Origin: Chara braunii
Taxonomy: Eukaryota > Streptophyta > Charophyceae > Charales > Characeae
Assembly (NCBI GenBank): GCA_003427395.1
Contig: BFEA01000283.1
Coordinates: 286,107-308,537, forward strand
Direction of reading: 5' to 3'
Length of the DNA stretch: 22,431 bases
Every line of letters begins with the position of its first letter. Positions within the stretch are counted from its first letter, which is position 1. This document shows positions 8,579-18,126 of this stretch, one piece after another. The notes beneath the pieces were generated by a model. It ran no database searches, was not told where the DNA came from, and saw nothing but the letters and a program-made list of their open reading frames with translations. The position numbers and the translations under genes are program-made.

Positions 8579-8584
8579 AATAAA
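8579..8584 (+). promoter_or_regulatory. Possible polyadenylation signal
   Basis: AATAAA lies 80 bases downstream of the last stop of the decayed gene at 7101-8499. The word is common by chance in AT-rich DNA, so support is positional only. Confidence 0.3.
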
Positions 8585-8689
8585 GAGGTGGACTGTGATA
8601 GCTGGAAAAATGTGTCGTTTCACTTTTTTTTCCCCTTTTAATTAATGATAATGATACCTGAAAGGTTTTGCAATAAGACACTAAAATTT

Positions 8690-8832
8690 ATCTTTTTTTT
8701 TTCTGTCATTTCCTATCTCTCTCGTTCCCCCTCTCTCTTTTTTTGTCTCTCTTTCTCTCTCCCTCCCTCTGTCGTTCTCTCTCTCTCTTTCTCTTTCTGT
8801 ATTTCCCTTAAGAGTTTTTTTTTTTTTTTTCG
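8690..8832. repeat. Imperfect CT-rich tract
   Basis: Pyrimidine-only stretches with CTCTCTCT and TTTTTT segments. Arg/Glu-rich open frames on the other strand are artefacts. Confidence 0.85.
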
Positions 8833-8913
8833 GCTTATATGTTTTACAAATATTATTAAAATTCTGAGAAAATATTATTGATAAATGAAAATAAAGGCTA
8901 CCTTGGTCGTTTT

Positions 8914-8983
8914 TTACTATGTTACCTCGTGTTACATGCGTTCGTTTGTTACTATGGTGCCTCGTGTTGTGTGTGTTCATTCT
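8914..8983 (+). repeat. Two tandem 35-base copies
   Basis: TTACTATGTTACCTCGTGTT at 8914 and TTACTATGGTGCCTCGTGTT at 8949 begin two adjacent 35-base units, both ending near a TTCGTTT/TTCATTC word. Confidence 0.75.
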
Positions 8984-9059
8984 TATGAAAACTATTTTAA
9001 GCTTCAGCTGCTAACGTTTTTGAGATTTTGTTTCTTCATATTACACGGTTTTCTGTGTT

Positions 9060-9810
9060 CATTTTTATATTGTTCTACTTATTGCTGAAAAGCAAGCAGG
9101 TGAGTATACTTCAAACAATATGGACATAAGCTGTGTAGCATCGTGTTCGGGTTCGGTGACGGAACCCGAACATTCGGGACCGAACGCGAACGAGCGCCGA
9201 AACTCTCCGAACGCGAATATAAAAATATTAAAAAAAAAAAAAAAATCTCCAAAAAATCTGAAAAACATATATGTGATGTAAAATAATAATACAAACAACT
9301 TTTGCCGTGGTGATATGCTAAAATTCATAACCTAACTCGAGTTAAAAATCAATAAAATAAATAAGTTACTATTATCATTTTTTTTAATATGTTAGGCTGA
9401 GCACGTTCGGGTGGCGTTTAGTCGAACACTCGAACATATTCGGACGTTCGGAAAAGCTCCGAACATGTTCGGTGTGCTACACAGGACAGAAGGTAATATT
9501 GAAAAGCGGCTGAAATAAAATAAGAAAATATTGCGAGAGGTTGCGTATTATCAGATTGTAAATTTTATGAATAATTGTAAAAGACGAGTCTCGATAGTAA
9601 AAAAAATAACAACAACAACGAATTTAGATCGTCTGCAACTAAATGTTATCGAAGGAAAGCAAAGCATGCTCAAGAATAAACAAGATACGTGTGATTGTGC
9701 TGCATAAGGCGCTGAAAATACAAAGGCGCTTATGAAAGAAAAATAAATGTTATTGAGAGGGTTGAGTCACACCATGTATTGTAATGAATATTGGAGAAGG
9801 AACCAATCCG
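9060..9810 (+). pseudogene. Decayed reading frame split by a MITE
   Basis: Downstream of the MITE, one frame from about 9487 to 9810 reads EGNIEKRLK, then NKKILREVAYYQIVNFMNN and CKRRVSIVKKI, with only a few stops. With the MITE and one 8-base duplication set aside, this frame joins the upstream frame as QTIWT-EGNIEKRLK without a shift. That suggests the insertion hit coding DNA. A donor-like AG|GTGAGT lies at about 9099-9106. The product is Lys/Asn-rich and not recognised. It may be the 3' part of the gene at 7101-8499, but that link is a guess. Confidence 0.35.
9131..9484 (+). mobile_element. hAT-type MITE copy, 354 bp, best-preserved TIRs
   Basis: The element starts CTGTGTAGCA and ends TGCTACACAG, a perfect 10-bp terminal inverted repeat. 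It is flanked by GACATAAG (9123-9130) and GACAGAAG (9485-9492), an 8-base target duplication with one mismatch. Internal order: GTTCGG/CCGAAC-rich block, A tract, TCTGAAA, AAAATAATAATACAAACAAC, GAGTTAAAAATCAA, T tract, a second block of CGAAC/GTTCGG words, terminus. No protein frame. The length, TIR and 8-bp duplication fit a non-autonomous hAT-type MITE. Confidence 0.9.
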
Positions 9811-10480
9811 AAAAGAAAGAATAAAAATGGCAATAAATGTAACATTTCTTCCAAGGCACCCATGCTATCCCGAATGACCTCCTCTCACGTAAGTCTGTTC
9901 CAAACAGTTCTATTCTCTACTCCTTTGCTCCTATCTCATCACAGTCGCCCAAGCAAAAGAGGAGAGAAATGGTGTGACCATCAACTGTTTGGCTGACCTC
10001 GATTGCTAGGAATGACTCTTCCTTGAACCATGACCTTCGAGGCTGGCTGGGGAGAGGTGCGGTACGTCGCATAGACCCATTTTTGAGGGTGGTTCAATGT
10101 TGTCGTGGAGGAGTCAACGCCTACTTCTGAGATCCGGGCCCCGTGCATGGGCAAGGAGAACAGGTACCATGGATTACATCCTAGCGGTCAGGACTTGGAC
10201 AAGTTGGGGAGGACATTTAACCTTCTTCGAATTCTTTGTGGATGGATGGTTGACTTAGAATACCCAAGGCTGACCTCAAGTAGAAGCCGCCTCGATCAAG
10301 ATCGATTAGAGCCAAAAGAAGTTCCAATCTTAATGACGAACTTATACGAACAGGAAGGTGAGTCCTGTTGCGCAACGACAAAGGGTAAACGTGATCAAAT
10401 GAGGTATGTATGAGTCTATCCCATGCGGTCTTGAAAAGACTAAGGGTCGTATAAGACCACAAATCAAACATACGAAAAAA
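9811..10480. other. Unrecognised stretch with a small hairpin and open frame
   Basis: Less AT-rich than its surroundings and without simple repeats. CCAAACAGTT (9900-9909) and AACTGTTTGG (9983-9992) are exact inverted repeats. A second pairing segment inside them (about 9915-9929 with 9951-9965) matches at about 13 of 15 positions. The + frame 10105-10413 encodes 102 residues starting MEESTPTSE, with no recognisable motif. I do not claim it is expressed. Confidence 0.35.
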
Positions 10481-10902
10481 AAATTATCGGTTTTTTGAAC
10501 AACGCATAACAAAAAAAATACGACGCTCCTTGACTAAATAACATATAAATCCAGTGTCAATTGAACGTTCGCTTGAACATGTAACTTGACCGCTACGTTT
10601 ATATCTATATGAACACATACGTTCCGGTGTCAATTAATTAACCTTCATTTCTCTCGACATAAGCATTAAAAAAAAAAAAAACATAAATTGATCATTTTGA
10701 TCTCTTTCTTTTTTTGCTTGGTGTTGTGACGACTTTGTTTATGCTTGGAGTATCATTGTTCTCATTATGATAATTACATCTATGTATGCACAATTTAAGA
10801 TATATTTTCTTCATCCAGATTTTCTATGTGTATCGCATTCCTCATATCATTTAATTTATATGTTATAGCTATGTAAAAATACACACACACACGCCCGTTG
10901 AT
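10481..10902. other. AT-rich, no gene recognised
   Basis: A runs, T runs and a short CA repeat (10881-10892). GTGTCAATT recurs at about 10553 and 10630. This is where the Helitron's 5' end could lie, but no TC start with a flanking A could be picked with confidence. Confidence 0.4.
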
Positions 10903-11285
10903 ATGGCAGATGACAAAGGTGTACGTGAGGGTTCAACCAATAATAATTTATCTACCGTTTCAAATTCCTCTTTATCTAAGGATAACTCATTGCACGTTCT
11001 GTGGAAGCGTCGCAAACACCTTCGGCGTTATGAAGGACATGTTATCGATCCTTTGTTCGCTTCTCCAACGATACTAGAGTATGATCAATCTCCTACCATT
11101 GATTCTTGTCAAGTCGGTTTCCCTTCGTTATACCGCGTTTTTTTTCGTCGAACGATGCATTGGAATTGCATATAGGTTCAAATATTACTCCCCATCACTC
11201 AACGACTGAAACACTGGTGTCATCACAACACGAACCCCGCAAACGTGGACGACGATTTTCTCGGAGTCGAAGGTCTTTAGTACAA

Positions 11286-12283
11286 GCGGTAGGTGTTGAG
11301 GGTGATGAGACTGCTCGCATGAGAGATAAACAATCGATGGTAACTCGAGATCGTGACCCTGATTGTTATATTGAAGAACAATGTAGTGATAGGTCTTTAT
11401 CTTTTCGACAACCAATTCCGTTGGTGGATGATATTGCAAGCCTTGCGTTTTTTAACAGAAGAAGTTAAGGAAATGTTGATGTTCGTACTGGTTAGATTAG
11501 TCATTGAAATATCTCTATAACCTTCCAAAGTGCAAACCCTGTGAAAATTGGTACGGATATTGCAGTACATAAAAATTTTGTTCCGATGGATTCCTTCCAT
11601 TCACCACGTGTACACGATGGTTCGTGATCGAGGTTCACAGAGGATGTCCAACAAAGATGTGTGGATCCTGACTTTTGTCCTACCGTGATAACTGTTCATG
11701 CACATTCACGCTTTTCTGCCACGACCCTACAAAATCCGCCGAACGCAATTGTTAAAAAGTTTGTTGCTGTGTAGCATCGTGTTTGGGTTCGGTGACCCGA
11801 ACGTTCGGGACCGAATGCGAACGAGCACCGAAACTCTCCGAACGCGAACATAAAAAAAAAAAAAAAAAAAGTTCTCCAAAAAATCTGAAACAAATATATG
11901 TAATGTAAAATAATAATACAAACAACTTTTGACAGGGAGGTATGGTCAAACTCGTAACCAAAATCGAGTTAAGAATCAAAAATCATTTTTTTTTAATTTG
12001 TTTTTTAATATGTTCGGCCGAACACGTTCGGGTGGCGTTCGGCCGAACACCCGAACATGTTCGGACGTTCGGAAGGGATCCGAACATGTTCGGTGTGCTC
12101 CACAGGTTTGTTGGATTTCATAATCGTCGTAGAAGGTTATTATTATTGAAACCGATTCGTTCAAGGCAAAACATACGGTATCGTATGTTGCTCATTCAAC
12201 AATTGCATGCCGCTAATGTTGTGCGTCGTTTGGAACTTGGATCGTTGTCGTCGATGCCTGAGTGTGTGTTGCCCGACTATGAT
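11286..12283 (+). repeat. Tandem segmental duplication, unit 1 (998 bp)
   Basis: Unit 1 holds part of the upstream frame, MITE copy 11767-12105 with both target duplications, and the following exon-like sequence up to a GACTATGATGCGGT junction. Unit 2 follows at exactly 998 bases. In a 180-base stretch compared by eye (11290-11468 against 12288-12466) I count about eight substitutions. The word GCGGTA occurs at both the left edge and the junction, so short homology may have mediated the duplication. Confidence 0.93.
11767..12105 (+). mobile_element. hAT-type MITE copy, 339 bp, perfect target duplication
   Basis: Starts CTGTGTAGCA and ends with the complement of CTGTGGAGCAC. The 8-base target duplication GTTTGTTG is exact at 11759-11766 and 12106-12113. 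The internal order is the same as in the copy at 9131. The 3' subterminal block contains GTTCGGCCGAAC-type palindromes and CCGAACATGTTCGG. With the MITE and one GTTTGTTG set aside, the flanks read NPPNAIVKK-FVGFHNRR in one open frame, so it landed in coding sequence. Confidence 0.95.
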
Positions 12284-13273
12284 GCGGTATGTGTTGCGGG
12301 TGATGAGACTGCTTGCATGAGAGATAAACAATCGATGGTTACTCGAGATCGTGACCCTGATTGTTATATTGAAGAACAATGTAGTGATAGGTCTTTATCT
12401 TTTCGACAACCAATTCCGTTCGTGGATGATATTCCAAGCCCTGCGTTTTTTAACAGAAGAAGTTAAGGAAATGTTGATGTTCGTACTGGTCAGATTAGTC
12501 ATCTAAATATCTTTATAACCTTCCAAAGTGCAAGCCCTGTTAAAATTGGTACGGATGTTGTAGTAAATATAAATTTTGTTCCGATGGATTCGTTCCATTC
12601 ACCACGTGTACACGATGGTTCGTGATCGAGGTTCACAGAGGATCTCCAACAAAAATGTGTGGAGCCTGACTTTTGTCCTACCGTGACAACTGTTCATGCA
12701 CATTCACACTCTTCTGCCACGACCCTACAAAATCCGCCGAACGCAATTGTTAAAAAGTTTGTTGCTGTGTAGCATCGTGTTCGGGTTCGGTGACCCGAAC
12801 GTTCGGGACCAAACGCGAACGAGCACCGAAACTCTCTGAAGGCGAACATAAAAAAAAAAAAAAAAAAAGTTCTCCAAAAAATATGAAACAAATATATGTA
12901 ATGTAAAATAATAATACAAACAATGTTTGTCACGGAGGTATGGTCAAATTCGTAACCAAACTCGAGTTAAAAATCAAAAACCATTTTTTTTTAATTTTTT
13001 TTTCAATATGTTCGGCCGAACACGTTCGGGTGGCATTCGGCCGACCTGAACATGTTCGGACGTTTGGAAGAGATCCGAACATGTTCGGTGTGCTCCACAG
13101 GTTTGTTGGATTTCATAATCGTCGTAGGAGGTTATTATTATTGAAACCGATTCGTTCAAGGCGAAACATCGTATGTTGCGCATTTGACAATTGCGTGCCG
13201 CTAATGTCGTGCGTCGTTTGGAACTTGGATCGTTGTCCTCGATGCCTCAGTGTGTGTTGCCCGACTATGATGC
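12284..13273 (+). repeat. Tandem segmental duplication, unit 2 (about 990 bp)
   Basis: Second copy of the 1-kb unit, carrying the second MITE with the identical GTTTGTTG target duplication. Relative to unit 1 it lacks seven bases near 13170 (ACGGTAT) and a few bases within the MITE. It ends where the similarity stops, after GACTATGATGC. Confidence 0.93.
12765..13100 (+). mobile_element. hAT-type MITE copy, 336 bp, duplicated with its host
   Basis: Same ends as the copy at 11767 (CTGTGTAGCA; complement of CTGTGGAGCAC) and the same exact target duplication GTTTGTTG at 12757-12764 and 13101-13108. The flanks are also duplicated, so this copy arose by segmental duplication and not by a second transposition. 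It has lost one GTTCGG-type word from its 3' block (GGCCGACCTGAACATG). Confidence 0.95.
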
Positions 13274-13320
13274 AAATACGATAATTGTTGAAAGTACTAT
13301 GGACGTTGGTGGTTAAACGA

Positions 13321-16300
13321 AAAGAGTCGATACGATGAATACCAATGAACCAAATTCTACGTCACGTAAAATTTCAACCTAAAAGAAAAAACAGGAGAGA
13401 CGAGGAAACTTTCATGTTAAACGTATGTGTGCATTGAGAGTTGCGATTAACAATCGTAGGAGGAAAGAAGATGTATGTGCTCATAATTATTTTGTGTGGG
13501 GTGTGAGACGAAGTTTGCTCGCTATGAATGTCCTTCAAGTGATTCGAGCGATCACCTCTAGGCAATTGAGGAGTGCATCTTCTTTTTTGAAAGAAACGCA
13601 TAGTTATTGTTCTCAACCGAGAAAATAACGGAGTCTGTCATCGAGAGGGTGACAGTCACATAATCCATCTATTACAATTCAAAATCCAATTAACAATGGT
13701 GAAGATAGGGAGCCGGATAGTCGCGATGCGAATCTGAATGATTCGTATGATGCTCCACCCGTTGATCTGAATGCACTCCCATCTGCATCCGTGGCAACAC
13801 CATATGCGGCGGTTAAGAACACAGTGACAATTCTTGGGAATGCTACCACTGTTAAGGTGTTCGGCATTGGAGGTCGACAACCATGTAACTATTATGGTGC
13901 TAAATTGTGACATCGAGAAAAAAAAATGGATAAAGATATGTTGCACAGAAGGTGCGAGACGTTATCCTATGTGGGTGTGACCTCAAAATGGGTCTCCGGA
14001 GCATGAGATTCTTTCCATTTTGACGTCTCAAACTCTCGGCAGTCGATTCATTGGAAATAACGCGAGGATAATCAATAATAGTTTATCCCCCGTATCCTCA
14101 TCGTTGAAGCAAGTGAGTTATGGTGTTCAAGGATTTCAGGGTAAACTTCGGGCTCAGGGTCCGATCTATTATCGTGTTGGTGCATTCGTTGTGGGGGAAG
14201 GGGAACGTCCTCAGTTTGTGCAACTCTACTTGCACGATCATCAACATTTGGATGATTCAATTGATCAAAAACTAGATTTTCTTAATTTACCTGCAAATAC
14301 GTCTAATGCAAAATTGTAGTCTATGAAATGAATATGGAGAAGGTTCGACGAATTGCTACAACGTTATAACAATTACATGAGGGACTTTATGACGATTGAT
14401 GACCTTCAGCCAGAGGCGTTAAGCCGGAGGAAGTTTGCCATAAATTCATATGTCATGCCTGTGGAGGAACATGCAAGGCATTATAACCGTCTCATGGGTC
14501 TGCAGGAGGTGTGTGTTCTCATGGCCAATGACCTTCTTTCTACATGAGCTCGAGATTCATTTGCGTACTCCTCTTCCAGGTGAGCAACAAACGGTTGTGG
14601 TTCCAGAATGTTCTCAAACGCATAACTTCTTCAGAGTTGTTTTGTTTTTTCCGGAGGGAATCAATAGGTGGTTTGTTCGTCGTGCCTCGGAAGTTGGATG
14701 ACCGCCAGAACTTAGTGCCAAGGAACACTATGCATTTCACCTTCATGAACGCGATGGTGAAAGGTGTTGCCTCCTTTATACAGCACGTCTTTTCCACGAG
14801 TTTTATTGCATGGCGTACGCTAAGGTTGAATCCCTTTACTTAAAATGGGTAAGATTTCATCAAAAAGATTTGCAGTCGGAATATTATCAGGATTTGTGAG
14901 ACGTTGTGCAACAAAATCAACACAGTGATGGTTTTGGGGCAAAAATATTTCTGCCCTCAACCTTCATTGGGGAACCCTGATATATGAATGAAAGATATCA
15001 TGACAGAAGGACAATTGTGAGGCGGTTTGGAAAACCGTATTTTTTCATCACTATGACGTGTAACACTAACTGGTCGGAGATCCAACAAACCCTGTTGCCG
15101 GATCAATGTCCTAACAACAAGCCGGATTTTCTTACGCGAGTGTTCAAAGGTTATGTTGCTGAACTCATTGAGGAGATAAAAAACAAACGAATTTTTGGGA
15201 GAGAAAATGAAATGTTGTATGCGGTGGAGTTCAAGAAAAGGGTCTGCCACATGCACACATATTGGTTATTTTGCATTCGGATGATAAAATCCAAGATGCA
15301 GATGCTATAGACAGTTTAGTGTGTTCGGAAACTTCTCCCGAATGAGAATTGAGAGAATGGGTTGCCAAGTTCATGTCGCATGACATTTGCAGTGAGAAGG
15401 AACGCGATGCTTCGTATACGGAGGACGAAAAATGCACAAAAAGGTTTCTGAAAGAATTCATTTCGACAACAACCTTCAATGATGAACAAACATACCTTTT
15501 GTATAGGAGAAGGACATCAAGTGACGGTGGCTTTACGATCGTTCAAAATTAGATCGTTTACGGTAATCGCCGTGTGGTCACGATAACCCGCACTTGCTAA
15601 TGAGGTTTAATTGTCACTTGAATGCTTAAAATTATGGTAACATCAAGGCGTGCAAGTACGTGTATAAGTACGTGTATAAGTACATGTATATATATGTGTA
15701 CAAAAGTTGTAATCGTGCTATGGTTTTCGAGCAAGATAGTAATGTGGTCATCGATAAAGTCAAATCGTATCAAGATATGCATGTTGTAGGTGCGTGTGAG
15801 GAATGATGGCATCAATATTGTGCTAGCGGAAGAAAGGTCCGCGGTCGAAAGATTGCCCGTGCATATCGAAAACATGCAAAAAGTGCAATCCGAACCTTAC
15901 ATTGAGCATGACGTCGTTTCACATGGGCCCCGAGAACGAAATTAACGACGTGGATGAAACACAACTCTTTGAATAAACATGTTCCTAAAGAGGAGCCTCC
16001 TCTGTATGCAGAGATCGTTAATATTCATGTGTGGAACAACAAATATAAGAAGTGAAACCCAAGAAAGTGTAATCTTCACGATGGTCCATTCGAAAAGATC
16101 TTTCGATTGCATAACGTGAGGATCACGAAAGTCGAACAATTTTATCTGCGTGTGTTGCTTCGCCATGAACATTCTCTTGGGGTGCTTTTTTTTGCTGAAA
16201 TTCGTACAATGGACGTAGTCGAATACGATTGTTTTTTATATGTGTGCCTTCGATTGAGCTTTTTGCAAAAGGACGATGCATACGATCAATGTATAGACAC

Positions 16301-18044
16301 AGTTGCGGCGAATTGTATGTTTGAAGAAATTCATAAAGTATTTGTTATGGTTCTCGCCTTTGGTCCAGTGATCGATCCGGTCCATTTTTTTTAACAGCAT
16401 TGGGATAAGATGTGTGATAATTTTCAGTATCGTGCAAACAATGAAATTGTTCCTCCGAACATTTTGCAATCGTTAGTCCTATTGAATCTTCACCGTATTT
16501 TGCAAGAGTTTGCAAAAAACATCTGCCAGAACAACCTTTATTCTCCAACACCCGACGGGGAAACAATTGCTGAGAATATAACGAGACATTAATATCGTCG
16601 ATTGTAAACGACGAGTTCTCGTATGATACGATTTAAATGCAACGCAGATATGACTCTAATTTTGAACGTCTTCGGCCACGCCAACGAGTGTTGGTAGAAA
16701 GAGTTGTTTCGACTATGCAAGAGAAAAGACCGTTGCGTGCTTTTGTTGATGCACCAGCTAAAACATGAATTTTTTTTTGCATTGAAACGTTTTTGGTGGG
16801 TATCATGTCCCGTTCTGTCATTGGACTGGTCGTGGCGTCGAGTGGCATAGTTGCGACTCTTTTGACAGGGGGTTGAGCATTTCACTCACAGTTTCACTGA
16901 CCTTTAAAATCTGATAACACTCGTCCCTTATCAATTCTGAAACGAAGTCATTTTCTGAAGTTTATCCGCCGTGCCTACATTATTGTTTGGACGAGGCTCC
17001 GATGAGTAACAAGTTCCGCTTGGAAGCTCCTGATATTACGCTTCGGGACCTCTTTAACAATGATGAGCCGTTTGGTGGGAAAGTTATATTTTTTGCTGGG
17101 GATTTTAGACAGGGTTTGCCCGTTCTGAAACACGGATCATGGGCGCAACAAATTGATGCGTTCTTCAAAATATCTCTTTTGTGTAAATTTTTTTTAATTC
17201 ACCAACTTACCGAAAATATGCGAATTTTAAGCTTAGACAATGATGAAACGACACAAATGCATGCCCACTTTTTGATGCGTGTTGGGAATTGTGACCATCC
17301 TCGTGTTGTTCCTAATGAACCTGCTGTAGTCAGATTGTCATGTGAGATTTGTATCGATAAACAGATTCATAAGTTGATTTAATAGACGTTTGATGATGTG
17401 TCCAACCACGTGGGGTATGCCGAGTATTTCCCCCCTCGATTAATTCTATGTGTTACTAATGACGATGTAGGTTCTGTTAACAACAGTGTTCTTGACGATT
17501 TCCCTGGGAGGTGTGTGAGTTTTTCAACATTGATTATCCCGATTCGGATGATACCGGACTCGGTATTGAGCGATAGTTCTTAAACTCTCTCAACAAATCA
17601 GGTCTTCCACCTCATAAACCGCGCTTGAAAATTGGTGTGCTCGTGATGCTTTTGCAAAATTTGTCGCCGAAGCAAGGACTTTACAACGGTACAAGAATGA
17701 TTCTAAAAAAAAATATTAATGATAATTTGTTGCAAGTGACAATAATGCGGACGAGTAAGACAACATTGATCCCCAAACTTGATCTGACAAGTGATCGTGA
17801 GACCACCGAGTTCAAATGGTGTAGGAGACAATTTCGTGTTCGTCTTGCTTTTGCTATAACGATTAACAAGTCTCAGGGAAAAACCCTATCTCGTGAGGGG
17901 ATTTGATTATGCAAACCGGTTCATGCACATGACGATCTGTATGTTGCTTTCTCGTGTGTTGGCCATCCCAACAACATCCGTGTTGCATTGCCTGATAATT
18001 TTATTTTGACAAAGAATGTTCTATATCATGAATTTTTGGGATGA
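13321..18044 (+). pseudogene. Helitron Rep-helicase (RepHel), heavily decayed
   Basis: Family signatures appear in order across nine frame blocks. They are a Cys region (QPCNYYGAKL, 13885); GFQGKLRAQGPIYYRVGAF and QLYLHD (14130-14235); ARLFHEFY (14789); LPSTFIGEP (14952); RRFGKPYFFITMTCNTNW (15022-15075); the HUH motif LPHAHILVIL (15244-15273); NPHLLMRFNCHLN (15585); and KYVYKYVYK, the catalytic Tyr region (15654). The helicase follows: VDAPAKT, a Walker A remnant (16751); VVASSGIVATLLTGG (16828); IIVW|DEAPMS, Walker B with a one-base deletion between (16980-17004); GGKVIFFAGDFRQGLPV (17077); LTENMRI; GLPPHKPRLKIGVLVMLL; AFAITINKSQGKTL (17850); LYVAFSCVG (17938). In active elements Rep nicks and joins the transposon ends, and the 5'-3' PIF1-type helicase unwinds DNA. 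Here Walker A has lost its glycines, the motif VI Arg is Cys, and more than a dozen stops occur, so it is inactive. Confidence 0.93.
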
Positions 18045-18049
18045 GTAGG

Positions 18050-18069
18050 TTTTTTTTTTTTTTTTTTTT
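18050..18069. repeat. T tract between the two Helitron reading regions
   Basis: Twenty consecutive T residues lie six bases after the last helicase stop. Confidence 0.95.
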
Positions 18070-18126
18070 CGAGCCTTGACATTCCGATTAATTTTGGCAT
18101 TTTCTTACTTCGCATGCGATTCCCGA

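Larger units (their letters stand above)
10903..13320 (+). pseudogene. Upstream part of the Helitron frame, MITE-split and duplicated
   Basis: A frame opens at 10903 (MADDKGVREGS; context GATATGGCA is a good start context) and shifts near a T run at about 11140. It continues with EPRKRGRRFSRSRRS and GDETARMRDKQSMVTRDRD. After the first MITE the frame resumes as FVGFHNRRRRLLLLKP and RRLELGSLSSMPECVLPDYD. A second, tandem copy follows with its own MITE, and the last part (VLPDYDANTIIVES) runs on into the recognisable Helitron protein. The Arg-rich, low-complexity N-terminus has no domain I recognise. Assignment to the Helitron rests on frame continuity, not on similarity. Confidence 0.45.

Noticed and set aside
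12765-13100. Independent second transposition of the MITE
   Set aside because: Identical target duplication and duplicated flanks on both sides show it was copied with the 1-kb segment.
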